A DNA stretch of 64,000 nt from Streptomyces camponoticapitis (GCF_014646115.1 NZ_BMMV01000001.1:62001-126000); one strand, 5' to 3'; shown: positions 26,091-34,852, counted from the stretch's first letter. The notes: a model not told the origin generated them from the letters alone. Program-made: numbers and translations.

Positions 26091-26804
26091 TCATCGGTCG
26101 GCGTCCACGAGAAGCATGGCGGAGTAACCGCCGGTGCCACTGTCGAAGTCGTCGTTGTCGTTGAAGTCATCGTTGATCGCGTCGGTGATGCCCCAGATGA
26201 TGAGGCCGATGACGACCACGCCGATGACGATCCCGATGGTGCCCATGATGATCCCGGAGAGGGCCTGCCCCCTGTTGGTCGCCTCACCCCGCTCGGCACG
26301 CTTCTTGCCGACCACACCGAAGATCACGGCGAGAATGCCCAGGACGATACCGACGACGCCGTACAGGCAGAAGAGACAGATCGACAGAATGCCCAGCGTC
26401 ATCGCGGCGACGCCCATGCCGTTCGCGGGGGCGGACCAGGAGCCCTGGCCGTATCCCGGATAGCCGGGGTACGCCTGGTAGCCGGGGTAGGGAGTGCCGC
26501 TCGGCGTGCTCGGGTAGCCGTACGGACCGGAAGAAGTCGGGGCCGGCCCCCCAGGGGCTATCGGCGGCGGCGGTACGGCTCCGAAGGCCGCCCCGGCGCC
26601 GGGAGCGGCGCCACCGCCCGAATCCGGCCCCGCACCGGGCATCGCGGTGACGGTCGGCTGGTCGTAGACAGGCCGCACCGGAGGCGCGTCCTGAATGTGC
26701 GCAGGCGCCTGTTCCGGCTTGCCCAACGGCACCCCGCGCTCCGGCGGCGCCCAGGGATCGCTCGGCACGTGGCCGCCCGCCGGCTGCCCGCTGCTGTCTG
26801 ACAT
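26091..26804 (-). CDS. DUF4190-type membrane protein with Pro/Gly-rich N-terminus
   Basis: A 237-residue protein. About 130 N-terminal residues are disordered and Pro/Gly/Tyr-rich (repeats of YPGYQ type). Two adjacent hydrophobic segments (about 133-165 and 180-210) follow, separated by a basic loop with GKKRAERGEATNRGQALSGII, the pattern of DUF4190. The acidic end has a run of Asn/Asp. Likely a small inner-membrane protein with a large cytoplasmic tail; function unknown. GGAGG lies 3 bases before ATG 26804; an ATG nine codons upstream is less likely. Confidence 0.78.
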   Translation of the reverse strand: MSDSSGQPAGGHVPSDPWAPPERGVPLGKPEQAPAHIQDAPPVRPVYDQPTVTAMPGAGPDSGGGAAPGAGAAFGAVPPPPIAPGGPAPTSSGPYGYPSTPSGTPYPGYQAYPGYPGYGQGSWSAPANGMGVAAMTLGILSICLFCLYGVVGIVLGILAVIFGVVGKKRAERGEATNRGQALSGIIMGTIGIVIGVVVIGLIIWGITDAINDDFNDNDDFDSGTGGYSAMLLVDADR

Positions 26805-26965
26805 GGTCCTCCCCCATCGTGATTCCGTCATGCTAAGGCCTCTGCCGGGCGCCCCACCCTCCCCGCCTACGATGATCCGTGTCCGGTACAGCCCTGGGCA
26901 GGGGGACGTCCTGCCCGGCGGACGGCGACACCCTTTCCGCCGCCGCTCAGCACGCGGAGGACCCG

Positions 26966-27991
26966 ATGACCGACCTTCTCCCCTTCATCGCAGGGCTGCC
27001 CAAAGCCGAGCTGCATGTCCATCACGTCGGCTCGGCCTCGCCCCGTATCGTCTCGGAGCTGGCCGCCAGGCACCCGAGCTCCAAGGTGCCGACCAGCCCG
27101 GAGGCGTTGGCCGACTACTTCGTCTTCACCGACTTCGCGCACTTCATCGACGTCTACCTCTCGGTCGTGGATCTGCTGCGCACCCCGGAGGACGTCCGGC
27201 TGCTGACGTTCGAGATCGCCCGCGACATGGCCCGGCAGAACATCCGCTACGCCGAGCTGACGATCACCCCCTTCAGCTCGACCCGGCGCGGCATCCCCGA
27301 GAAGGCCTTCATGGAGGCGATCGAGGACGCCCGCAAGTCGGCCGAGGCCGAGTTCGGCGTCGTACTGCGGTGGTGCTTCGACATTCCGGGCGAGGCCGGC
27401 ATGGAAGCCGCGGACGAGACCTTGCGGCTCGCGGTCGACCTCCGCCCCGAGGGGCTGGTGTCCTTCGGACTGGGCGGCCCGGAGATCGGCGTACCGCGGC
27501 CCCAGTTCAAACCCCACTTCGACCGGGCGGTCGCCGAAGGGCTGCACTCCGTGCCGCACGCGGGCGAGACGACGGGGCCCGGCACGGTGTGGGACGCGCT
27601 CAGGGAACTGAGCGCCGAACGGATCGGTCACGGCATCAGCTCCGCCCAGGACGTGGAGTTGATGGCGTACCTCGCCGAGAACCGCGTCCCTCTGGAGGTC
27701 TGCCCCACCTCCAACATCGCCACGCGGGCGGTCACCGACATCGAGCTGCACCCGATCAGGACGCTGGTCTCCGCAGGGGTACTGGTGACGGTCAACAGCG
27801 ACGACCCGCCCATGTTCGGCACCGACCTCAACAACGAGTACGCGGTCGCGGCGCGGCTGCTGGAGTTGGACGAGCGGGGGGTGGCGGGGCTCGCGAAGAA
27901 CGCCGTCGAGGCGTCCTTCCTCGACCGGGCGGGCAAGGACCGGCTGAACGCCGAGATCGACACGTACACCGCCCAGTGGCTCTCCAAGTGA
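26966..27991 (+). CDS. Adenosine-deaminase-fold enzyme, probably 6-amino-6-deoxyfutalosine deaminase
   Basis: Zinc-dependent deaminase of 341 residues. The metal ligands are HVHH at the N-terminus, HAGE in the middle and the late SDDP aspartates, with GHGI and CPTSN also present. Classical adenosine deaminases carry HVHLDG after the first ligand; here it reads HVHHVGSASP, so the substrate pocket differs. In S. coelicolor the relative in what appears to be the same neighbourhood (SCO5662, from memory) was reported to deaminate aminodeoxyfutalosine in menaquinone biosynthesis, and I favour that role. GGAGG lies 5 bases before the ATG. Its stop overlaps the GTG of the GDPD gene. Confidence 0.85.
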   Translation: MTDLLPFIAGLPKAELHVHHVGSASPRIVSELAARHPSSKVPTSPEALADYFVFTDFAHFIDVYLSVVDLLRTPEDVRLLTFEIARDMARQNIRYAELTITPFSSTRRGIPEKAFMEAIEDARKSAEAEFGVVLRWCFDIPGEAGMEAADETLRLAVDLRPEGLVSFGLGGPEIGVPRPQFKPHFDRAVAEGLHSVPHAGETTGPGTVWDALRELSAERIGHGISSAQDVELMAYLAENRVPLEVCPTSNIATRAVTDIELHPIRTLVSAGVLVTVNSDDPPMFGTDLNNEYAVAARLLELDERGVAGLAKNAVEASFLDRAGKDRLNAEIDTYTAQWLSK

Positions 27992-28737
27992 CGGCGGCAC
28001 GGGGCGGGGACGGCGGCGCGGTGCCGCGGCCCGTCGTGGCCGTGGGGCACCGGGGCGACCCGTACCGCGTACGTGAGAACACCCTCCCGTCGGTCCGCTC
28101 CGCCCTGGAACGGGGCGCCGACGCCGTGGAGGTCGACGTACGTGTCACGCGCGACGGGGTGCCCGTGCTGCTGCACGACTCCTCGTTGAAACGGCTTTGG
28201 GGACATGACCTGGCGGTCGCCGACATCACCCACGCCGACCTGAGCGACCTCACACGGGGCGGCGTGCCGACGCTTCTGGCGGCGCTGCGGGCGCCGGGGC
28301 CGGTGTCGGACGCGCGCCTGATGATCGATCTGCCGGACTCCAGGAAGGAGACGGTGGACACGGTGGTCGGCACGGTGCGCGAATGCGGTGCTGGGGAGCG
28401 GGTGTACTACTGCGCCGGCGCCGACGCGATGCTCGCCGTACGGGCCGCGGACCCAGCAGCCGAAATCGCGATGACGTGGCAGTCGTTGGCCCCGCCGCGC
28501 CCCGTGCTGCTGGAAGCGGTGCGGCCCCGTTGGCTCAACTACCGCTTCGGTCTGGTGAGTCGGGAGCTTACGGAGCGCGTCCATCGCGACGGGTATCTGG
28601 TCTCGGCCTGGACGGTGGACACGGGGCGGAGCATGCGACGCCTGGTCGGGGCGGGAGTCGACTCGATCACCACGAACCGCATCGACAAGCTCGCGAGTGA
28701 GCTCCGCACCGACCGGCTCAGGGGGCCGGGGGCGTAA
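27988..28737 (+). CDS. Glycerophosphodiester phosphodiesterase
   Basis: A cytoplasmic GDPD-fold enzyme of 249 residues, hydrolysing glycerophosphodiesters to glycerol 3-phosphate and an alcohol. The catalytic pieces are HRGDP at about residue 21, ENTL, EVDVRVT (metal Glu and Asp) and LLHD (catalytic His). No signal peptide is present. The GTG overlaps the deaminase stop as GTGA, so translation is coupled; an internal GTG about 33 bases further on is an alternative start. The functional link to the deaminase, if any, is unknown. Confidence 0.87.
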   Translation: MTAARGGDGGAVPRPVVAVGHRGDPYRVRENTLPSVRSALERGADAVEVDVRVTRDGVPVLLHDSSLKRLWGHDLAVADITHADLSDLTRGGVPTLLAALRAPGPVSDARLMIDLPDSRKETVDTVVGTVRECGAGERVYYCAGADAMLAVRAADPAAEIAMTWQSLAPPRPVLLEAVRPRWLNYRFGLVSRELTERVHRDGYLVSAWTVDTGRSMRRLVGAGVDSITTNRIDKLASELRTDRLRGPGA

Positions 28738-29116
28738 GGAAGGCGGGGGGGCGGGGGCGGGCTCGGGGCTGATCTCCGCGCCCCAACCGCCGAGAACGGG
28801 GCCCGAGTTGAGCCGTGGCCCGCCGCCCCTGCGCGCGACGGCGGTGGCGCCCGTAGAAGTCGGAGGCCGGCCCCGTACGGACGACGCGGGGTGGGGTACG
28901 GACGACGAGCATGTCCGTACCCCACCCCCCGGAAGCCTCAACTCGGGCGATGCCCCTTCGAGTTGGCGAGCGGAGCCGCACCGCGGCGACGGCACGCCGA
29001 CACGACCCGGCCCGGCCGGTCACCGGCGCCCGCGCCACCTCAGCGACGCGCGCACTGCACGTACCTCAGCGCCTCCGCACCCCTCACGCACGCCTCACAC
29101 ACGCCTCACACACGCC
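28738..29116. other. Intergenic region between convergent GDPD and dehydrogenase genes
   Basis: A gap of 379 bases holding a 16-bp hairpin (28888-28928) and, at its right end, short tandem repeats (29079-29122). No gene was recognised. Confidence 0.6.
28888..28928. terminator. Bidirectional terminator hairpin
   Basis: A perfect 16-bp stem (28888-28903 with 28913-28928) and a 9-base loop, between two convergent genes. Confidence 0.7.
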
Positions 29117-29122
29117 TCAGGC
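29079..29122. repeat. Four tandem copies of an 11-bp unit
   Basis: ACGCCTCACAC occurs twice exactly (29090-29111), flanked on each side by a copy with two mismatches. The array runs up to and over the last codons of the minus-strand dehydrogenase. Confidence 0.55.
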
Positions 29123-30565
29123 GTCGAGCGACGTCATCACGTGCTTGATACGGGTGTAGTCGTCGAAGCCGTACGCCGACAGGTCCTTGCCGTAGCCCGA
29201 CTTCTTGAAGCCGCCGTGCGGCATCTCCGCGACCAGCGGGATGTGCGTGTTGATCCACACGCACCCGAAGTCCAGGCTCTTGGACATACGCATCGCGCGC
29301 CCGTGGTCCTTCGTCCACACCGAGGAGGCGAGGGCGAACTCCACCCCGTTCGCGTACTCCAGCGCTTGCGCCTCGTCGGTGAACGACTGCACCGTGATGA
29401 CGGGCCCGAACACCTCGTTCTGGATGATCTCGTCGTCCTGCTTCAGGCCCGAGACGACGGTCGGCGCGTAGAAGTACCCCTTGTCGCCGACCCGGTGCCC
29501 GCCCGCCTCGACCTTGGCGTGGGCCGGCAGCCGCTCGATGAAGCCCGAGACGTGCTTCAGCTGGTTCGCGTTGTTCAGCGGCCCGTACAGGACGTCCTCG
29601 TCGTCCGGCTTCCCGGTCTTGGTCTCCGCGGCGGCCTTCGCCAGCACGGCCACGAACTCGTCGTGGATCGACTCGTGCACCAGGACGCGGCATGCCGCCG
29701 TACAGTCCTGCCCGGCGTTGAAGAAGCCGGCCACCGAAATGTCCTCGACGGCCTTGGCGATCGCCTCGCCGTCGAGGTCCTCGAAGACCACGACGGGCGC
29801 CTTGCCGCCCAGCTCCAGATGCACGCGCTTGACGTCCCGGGAGGCGGACTCGGCGACCTGCATCCCGGCCCGCACGGAGCCGGTGATCGAGACCATCGCC
29901 GGAGTCGCGTGCTCGACCATGGTGCGCCCGCTGTCGCGGTCACCGCAGATGACGTTGAAGACGCCCTTGGGCGCGATCGCGCCGATGATCTCCGCCATCA
30001 GCAGCGTGGAGGCGGGGGTGGTGTCGGACGGCTTCAGTACGACGGTGTTGCCCGCCGCGAGCGCCGGGGCGAACTTCCACACGGCCATCATCATCGGGTA
30101 GTTCCACGGCGCCACCTGCGCGCACACGCCCACCGGCTCACGCCGCACGATGGAGGTGAAACCGTCCATGTACTCGCCGGCCGAACGTCCTTCGAGCATC
30201 CGCGCCGCACCCGCGAAGAAGCGGATCTGGTCCATCATCGGCGGGATCTCTTCGGTGCGGGTCAGTTCGAGCGGCTTGCCGGTGTTCTCCGACTCCGCGG
30301 CGATCAGATCCTCGGCGCGCTCCTCGAGCGCGTCCGCGATCTTGAGCATCACCTTCTGGCGCTCGGCCGGGGTGGTGTCGCGCCAGGCAGGGAACGCCGC
30401 GGCGGCGGCCTTCATGGCGGCGTCGACGTCGGCCTGGCCGGAAAGCGGGGACGTCGCGTAGGCCTCGCCCGTGACCGGGTTGACCACCTCGATGGTCCGC
30501 CCGTCGGCGGCGTCCCGGAACTCCCCGTTGATGTAGTTACGCAGACGGCGCAGCTCGGTGGTCAC
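29117..30565 (-). CDS. (gamma-Glutamyl-)aminobutyraldehyde dehydrogenase
   Basis: NAD-dependent ALDH of 482 residues with APWNYP at 152-157, Glu251 in LELGGKAP and Cys288 in NAGQDCTA. This is the same active-site wording as the dehydrogenase at 23648, which marks the aminobutyraldehyde group. It is divergent from an Lrp regulator and a class III aminotransferase, giving a compact polyamine transamination-plus-oxidation unit. The GTG at 30565 is chosen since GGAGG lies 7 bases upstream; the GTG two codons earlier is only one base from it. Confidence 0.88.
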   Translation of the reverse strand: MTTELRRLRNYINGEFRDAADGRTIEVVNPVTGEAYATSPLSGQADVDAAMKAAAAAFPAWRDTTPAERQKVMLKIADALEERAEDLIAAESENTGKPLELTRTEEIPPMMDQIRFFAGAARMLEGRSAGEYMDGFTSIVRREPVGVCAQVAPWNYPMMMAVWKFAPALAAGNTVVLKPSDTTPASTLLMAEIIGAIAPKGVFNVICGDRDSGRTMVEHATPAMVSITGSVRAGMQVAESASRDVKRVHLELGGKAPVVVFEDLDGEAIAKAVEDISVAGFFNAGQDCTAACRVLVHESIHDEFVAVLAKAAAETKTGKPDDEDVLYGPLNNANQLKHVSGFIERLPAHAKVEAGGHRVGDKGYFYAPTVVSGLKQDDEIIQNEVFGPVITVQSFTDEAQALEYANGVEFALASSVWTKDHGRAMRMSKSLDFGCVWINTHIPLVAEMPHGGFKKSGYGKDLSAYGFDDYTRIKHVMTSLDA

Positions 30566-30659
30566 TGCCACCCCTCCTTACAGATGTCATGCCCGGATGT
30601 CCGATGGGTGAGATACCCACCCTAAGCGTTCCGCCGACGCTTTCGACAGGCCCGACCCC

Positions 30660-30672
30660 TCCGAACTTCGGA
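30660..30672. promoter_or_regulatory. Palindromes in the Lrp/dehydrogenase divergent promoter
   Basis: TCCGAACTTCGGA is a perfect dyad with a single central base, the odd-length form favoured by Lrp/AsnC regulators. It lies about 70-80 bases upstream of the Lrp gene and 95 from the dehydrogenase start. A second, looser pair (ATTCG...CGAAT) lies between it and the Lrp start. Likely autoregulatory and divergent control sites. Confidence 0.5.
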
Positions 30673-30740
30673 TTCAGTCTTATTCGAACCCTCACACAAC
30701 GAATTTCATCGCTTCGGGGTTGCAAGACGGGCGAGTCGCG

Positions 30741-31253
30741 GTGCACAGTGACCTGGTGGCCAGTCGCAGCGCAGACCCCAGGAACGGGCACGGAAACGGA
30801 TCGTCCCCGGCGATCGACAGCGTGTCCCTCGCGATCATCGAACAGCTTCAGGAGGACGGCCGGCGCCCCTACGCCGCGATCGGCAAGGCCGTGGGCCTGT
30901 CCGAGGCAGCCGTACGGCAGCGCGTCCAGAAGCTGCTCGACCAGGGGGTCATGCAGATCGTGGCCGTCACCGACCCGCTGACCGTCGGTTTCCGGCGCCA
31001 GGCGATGGTCGGCATCAACGTCGAGGGCGACCTGGACCCGGTGGCCGACGCGCTCGCGGAGATGGACGAGTGCGAGTACGTGGTGATGACCGCGGGCTCC
31101 TTCGACCTGATGGTGGAGATCGTCTGCGAGGACGACGACCACCTGCTGGATGTCATCAACAAAAGGATCCGCGCGCTCCCCGGCGTGCGTTCCACCGAGA
31201 GCTTCGTCTACCTCAAGTTGAAGAAGCAGACCTACATGTGGGGAACCCGATAG
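30741..31253 (+). CDS. Lrp/AsnC-family transcriptional regulator
   Basis: A 170-residue regulator. A variable tail of about 28 residues is followed by a helix-turn-helix (IIEQLQEDGRRPYAAIGKAVGLSEAAVRQRVQKLL) and a C-terminal RAM ligand-sensing domain with GINVEGDL and VYLKLKKQTY. It probably senses an amino acid or polyamine-derived metabolite and controls the divergent dehydrogenase and the aminotransferase that starts 3 bases after its stop. The GTG at 30741 is preferred; a TTG at 30720 is also in frame and neither has a clear Shine-Dalgarno. Confidence 0.9.
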   Translation: MHSDLVASRSADPRNGHGNGSSPAIDSVSLAIIEQLQEDGRRPYAAIGKAVGLSEAAVRQRVQKLLDQGVMQIVAVTDPLTVGFRRQAMVGINVEGDLDPVADALAEMDECEYVVMTAGSFDLMVEIVCEDDDHLLDVINKRIRALPGVRSTESFVYLKLKKQTYMWGTR

Positions 31254-31255
31254 CC

Positions 31256-32617
31256 GTGAGCAAGGACCTCTCCAAAACCGCTTACGACCACCTGTGGATG
31301 CATTTCACCCGCATGTCGTCGTACGAGAACGCACCCGTGCCCACCATCGTGCGTGGTGAGGGCACCTACATCTACGACATCAACGGCAAGCGTTACCTGG
31401 ACGGTCTCTCCGGCCTGTTCGTGGTCAACGCGGGCCACGGGCGCCATGAGTTGGCCGAGACGGCCTACAAGCAGGCTCAGGAGCTCGCCTTCTTCCCCGT
31501 GTGGTCCTACGCCCACCCGAAGGCGGTCGAGCTGGCCGAGCGGCTGGCCCACTACGCACCCGGGGACCTCAACAAGGTCTTCTTCACCACCGGCGGCGGC
31601 GAGGCGGTCGAGACCGCCTGGAAGCTCGCCAAGCAGTACTTCAAGCTCACGGGCAAGCCCACCAAGTACAAGGTCATCTCGCGCGCAGTCGCCTACCACG
31701 GCACGCCCCAGGGGGCGCTGTCCATCACCGGACTGCCCGCCCTGAAGGCCCCGTTCGAGCCGCTGGTCCCCGGCGCCCGCAAGGTGCCGAACACCAACAT
31801 CTACCGCGCCCCGCTCCACGGCGACGACCCGGAGGCCTTCGGCCGCTGGGCCGCCGACCAGATCGAGCAGCAGATCCTCTTCGAGGGCGCGGACACGGTC
31901 GCCGCCGTCTTCCTGGAGCCGGTGCAGAACGCGGGCGGCTGTTTCCCGCCCCCGCCGGGCTACTTCCAGCGGGTCCGCGAGATCTGCGACCAGTACGACG
32001 TGCTGCTCGTCTCGGACGAGGTCATCTGCGCCTTCGGCCGGCTCGGCACGATGTTCGGCTGCGACAAGTTCGGCTACGTGCCCGACATGATCACCTGCGC
32101 CAAGGGCATGACGTCGGGCTACTCACCGATAGGTGCCTGCATCATCTCCGACCGTCTCGCCGAGCCCTTCTACCAAGGTGACAACACCTTCCTGCACGGC
32201 TACACCTTCGGCGGCCACCCGGTCTCCGCGGCCGTCGGTCTCACCAACCTCGACATCTTCGAGCGCGAGGGCCTCAACCAGCATGTGCTGGACAACGAGG
32301 ACGCGTTCTTCTCCACGCTGCGCAAGCTCCACGACCTGCCGATAGTCGGCGACGTACGGGGCAACGGCTTCTTCTACGGCATCGAACTGGTCAAGGACAA
32401 GGTCACCAAGGAGTCGTTCACGGACGAGGAGACGGAGCGCGTCCTGTACGGCTTCCTCTCCAAGGCTCTGTACGACAACGGGCTGTACTGCCGCGCCGAC
32501 GACCGCGGCGACCCGGTCGTACAGCTGGCGCCGCCGCTGATCTCCGACCAGTCGACGTTCGACGAGATCGAGCAGATCCTGCGCACCGTGCTGACGGAGG
32601 CCTGGACGAAGCTCTGA
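31256..32617 (+). CDS. Class III aminotransferase (polyamine/omega-amino acid type)
   Basis: PLP enzyme of 453 residues. TTGGGEAVETAWKLA (111-125) contacts the cofactor phosphate, SDEV with Asp254 contacts the ring, and Lys283 in TCAKGMTSGY forms the Schiff base. The FGGHPVSAAVG segment is typical of beta-alanine/putrescine:pyruvate aminotransferases. With the divergent dehydrogenase it would convert a diamine to the amino acid through the aldehyde. Start GTG 31256 follows the Lrp stop by two bases; a GTG at 31238 inside the Lrp gene is an alternative. Confidence 0.88.
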   Translation: MSKDLSKTAYDHLWMHFTRMSSYENAPVPTIVRGEGTYIYDINGKRYLDGLSGLFVVNAGHGRHELAETAYKQAQELAFFPVWSYAHPKAVELAERLAHYAPGDLNKVFFTTGGGEAVETAWKLAKQYFKLTGKPTKYKVISRAVAYHGTPQGALSITGLPALKAPFEPLVPGARKVPNTNIYRAPLHGDDPEAFGRWAADQIEQQILFEGADTVAAVFLEPVQNAGGCFPPPPGYFQRVREICDQYDVLLVSDEVICAFGRLGTMFGCDKFGYVPDMITCAKGMTSGYSPIGACIISDRLAEPFYQGDNTFLHGYTFGGHPVSAAVGLTNLDIFEREGLNQHVLDNEDAFFSTLRKLHDLPIVGDVRGNGFFYGIELVKDKVTKESFTDEETERVLYGFLSKALYDNGLYCRADDRGDPVVQLAPPLISDQSTFDEIEQILRTVLTEAWTKL

Positions 32618-32932
32618 TCACCGCGGCCGGCCGCGTGTACGGGGCGGCGAAGGGCGGGGACGGGGCGGGAACGGGGCGGTTCTCGTCGCACCGTACGCCT
32701 CGTATCCCCGCCCCGTAGTCCCGCCACGTGGCCACGCTCCACGGTTCAGCCGCACGACGGCCCGGGTGCCCCCGTTCGAGTGCAATGGGGGCCACCCGGG
32801 CCGTGTGCTGTCCGCCCATCTCGGTATTGATCCCTACGGTGCAGTGACCGATCGGCTTCGCCTTCGTTCCCCCCGGACGGGGCGCGGTACGTCAGCTCTG
32901 ATCCGAGCCTGATCCGAACCGAGGTGTACGCC
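32618..32932. other. Intergenic region before the ABC pair
   Basis: A gap of 315 bases: a self-complementary CGCGGCCGGCCGCG just past the aminotransferase stop (32622-32635), the strong hairpin at 32759-32802, then a presumed promoter region for the ABC genes with no clear hexamers. Confidence 0.55.
32759..32802. terminator. Strong hairpin terminator
   Basis: Arms GGCCCGGGTG...CCCCC and GGGGG...CACCCGGGCC pair over 15 bp with one bulge and a 13-base loop, 140 bases after the aminotransferase stop. Confidence 0.6.
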
Positions 32933-33661
32933 ATGGTTGCCCCGCCGGACAACGACGTGCTCTGGGCGCGTTCCCTGCACCACTCGCACAACGGCTCGCC
33001 CGCGCTCAGCGGCGTCTCGCTCGGTGTGCGCGAGGGCGAGATCCTCGCCGTCAGCGGGGCGCGCGGCAGCGGCAAGACGACCCTGCTGCGGTGCCTCTCG
33101 GGCCAGCTCGTTCCCAAGGAGGGTGAGGTCTGGTTCAACAGCACCGCCGTCCACACGATGCCCCCGATGCAGCGGGAGAGGCTCCGGCGCGACCGTTTCG
33201 GCTGGATCGACTCCGATCCGGTCCTGGTCCCCGAGCTCAACACGTGGGAGAACGCCGCCCTGCCGATGCTGCTGCGCGGCTCCTCCCGCCGTGCGGCGAA
33301 GGCCGCGGCCATGGAGTGGCTTGAGCGGCTCGACATCGGCATGTGCGCCCGCAAGCGCCCGCACGCCCTGCTCCAGTCGCAGCGCCAGCGTGTGGCCATC
33401 GCCCGCGCCCTGGTGAGCACGCCCTCCGTACTCTTCGCCGACGAGCCGACGGCGCCCCTGTACGCCGCCGACCGCTCCCAGGTCCTGCGCACGCTGACGA
33501 CCGCGGCGCGCTCCCACCGCATCACCGTCGTACTCGCCACCCTTGACGACGAGGTCGCGACGCTCGCCGACCGCACCGTCGTCCTGGTCGACGGCCGCCG
33601 TGTGGGCGCCCTGCGACCGGCCGAGGCGGAAGGCCAGGCAGCGTGCTCGCTCTCCGTCTAG
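32933..33661 (+). CDS. ABC-type ATPase with degenerate signature and switch motifs
   Basis: A 242-residue ABC ATPase of the LolD/MacB exporter type. Walker A GARGSGKT (about 35-42) and Walker B VLFADEPT are intact, but two elements needed for normal hydrolysis are altered. The LSGGQ signature reads LLQSQRQR, and the switch His after the Walker B region is missing (ATLDD). It may bind ATP yet hydrolyse it poorly, or work in a non-canonical way. GAGG lies 9 bases upstream of the ATG. It overlaps the membrane protein gene downstream by 19 bases. Confidence 0.8.
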   Translation: MVAPPDNDVLWARSLHHSHNGSPALSGVSLGVREGEILAVSGARGSGKTTLLRCLSGQLVPKEGEVWFNSTAVHTMPPMQRERLRRDRFGWIDSDPVLVPELNTWENAALPMLLRGSSRRAAKAAAMEWLERLDIGMCARKRPHALLQSQRQRVAIARALVSTPSVLFADEPTAPLYAADRSQVLRTLTTAARSHRITVVLATLDDEVATLADRTVVLVDGRRVGALRPAEAEGQAACSLSV

Positions 33662-34800
33662 CCCGCGGCAGCCACCCCCTCGTCCTGCTGCGCCGGCTGC
33701 TCGTGGCCGCGGCGTCGGCGGGCGTCGGCTTCCTCCTGCTGTGCACGCTGGGCTGGGCCATGAACCACCCCGCCGGATCGGTGCTGCGTCTGCTGTGGTG
33801 CGTGCTCCCGCTCGCCGCCACGGTGCAGTTCGCCGTCGCCGCGGCCCGGACGGACCCGAGCACCCGGCCCCGTCCGGGACTTTCGGCGGTGGGCCTCGGT
33901 CCGGCGCAGCTCACCGCCCTGGCCGCCGCGTCGACGACCCTGTCCTGCACGCTCGGCAGCGTGGTGGCGCTGTTGTTCTTCCTCCACCTGCGCGGTGATC
34001 TCACGGGGCTGCCCTTCGACGGGGCGGCATCCGATCTGCTCGGCGCGGGGCAGCCGTTGCCGCTCGCCGCGGCCCTCACCCTGCTCGCCGTCGTACCGGT
34101 CCTCGCCTTCCTGGCGACCGGATTCGCCCTGCGTCCGCGCAAGTCGAGGCTGGTCGACGACGCCGATCCGGAGCGGCCGGCGACGCCCAAACCCGCCCCG
34201 TCGGGGCTGCCTTGGGGCGTGGCTCTCACCGCCGCCGGGCTCGCCGTCGAGACCTACGCGAGCCGCGGCGGCTCGGAGGCGCCGCTGCCACTGCCGGGGC
34301 GATTCGAGGGCAGCCCGGCCGGTGTCCTGGCCGGCTGGTCCCTGACGGCCCTTGGCCTGGCTCTGGCGGGCCCCGGTATCGCGCATCTCTGCGGTCGGCT
34401 CCTGCAGATGCTGCGCCCCGGAGCGACGCGTCTGCTCGCGGGGCGCGTTCTGATGGACGAGGCGGCGCGGATCGGCCGCCCGCTGGGAGTGGTCTGCGCG
34501 GTGGTCTCCGGCGGATTCGCCGCCGCGGCGTTGTACGGCCCCGGCGACCCGCGTCCTTTCGGGCCGCTCACCGGCCTCGGCGCCACGCTCATCGTGGGCT
34601 GCACCGTCGCGACGCTGCTGACGGCGGTCCTGGAGGCCAGGCACGCCCGCACCGAAACGACGGCCGCGTTGGTGCGGGTGGGCGCCCCCACGGGGCTCCT
34701 GCGTACCGCGGCAGCACTGCGGGCAGGCGCGCTGCTCGCCGTTTTCGGACCACTGACGTGGCTGATCGCCGCGCTGGCCGCCGTACCGCTCACCGGCTGA
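33643..34800 (+). CDS. Multi-pass membrane protein, likely permease partner of the ABC ATPase
   Basis: A 385-residue integral membrane protein with about eight hydrophobic segments and a basic linker around residues 165-185. The overlap with the ATPase gene indicates that it forms the membrane half of one transporter, with an FtsX-permease-like layout (one N-terminal helix pair, later groups). Substrate unknown. The GTG start has GGAAGG about 9-10 bases upstream. Confidence 0.72.
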   Translation: MLALRLARGSHPLVLLRRLLVAAASAGVGFLLLCTLGWAMNHPAGSVLRLLWCVLPLAATVQFAVAAARTDPSTRPRPGLSAVGLGPAQLTALAAASTTLSCTLGSVVALLFFLHLRGDLTGLPFDGAASDLLGAGQPLPLAAALTLLAVVPVLAFLATGFALRPRKSRLVDDADPERPATPKPAPSGLPWGVALTAAGLAVETYASRGGSEAPLPLPGRFEGSPAGVLAGWSLTALGLALAGPGIAHLCGRLLQMLRPGATRLLAGRVLMDEAARIGRPLGVVCAVVSGGFAAAALYGPGDPRPFGPLTGLGATLIVGCTVATLLTAVLEARHARTETTAALVRVGAPTGLLRTAAALRAGALLAVFGPLTWLIAALAAVPLTG

Positions 34801-34852
34801 GCCGGCTGCCGTCCCTCACCGCGCCCCCCGACCTTGCGAGGGGCGCTCTATC

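Noticed and set aside
26695..27987. In-frame upstream extension of the GDPD gene through the whole deaminase gene
   Set aside because: The extension is a +1/-1 shadow of the deaminase; the GDPD motifs begin only after the GTG at 27988.
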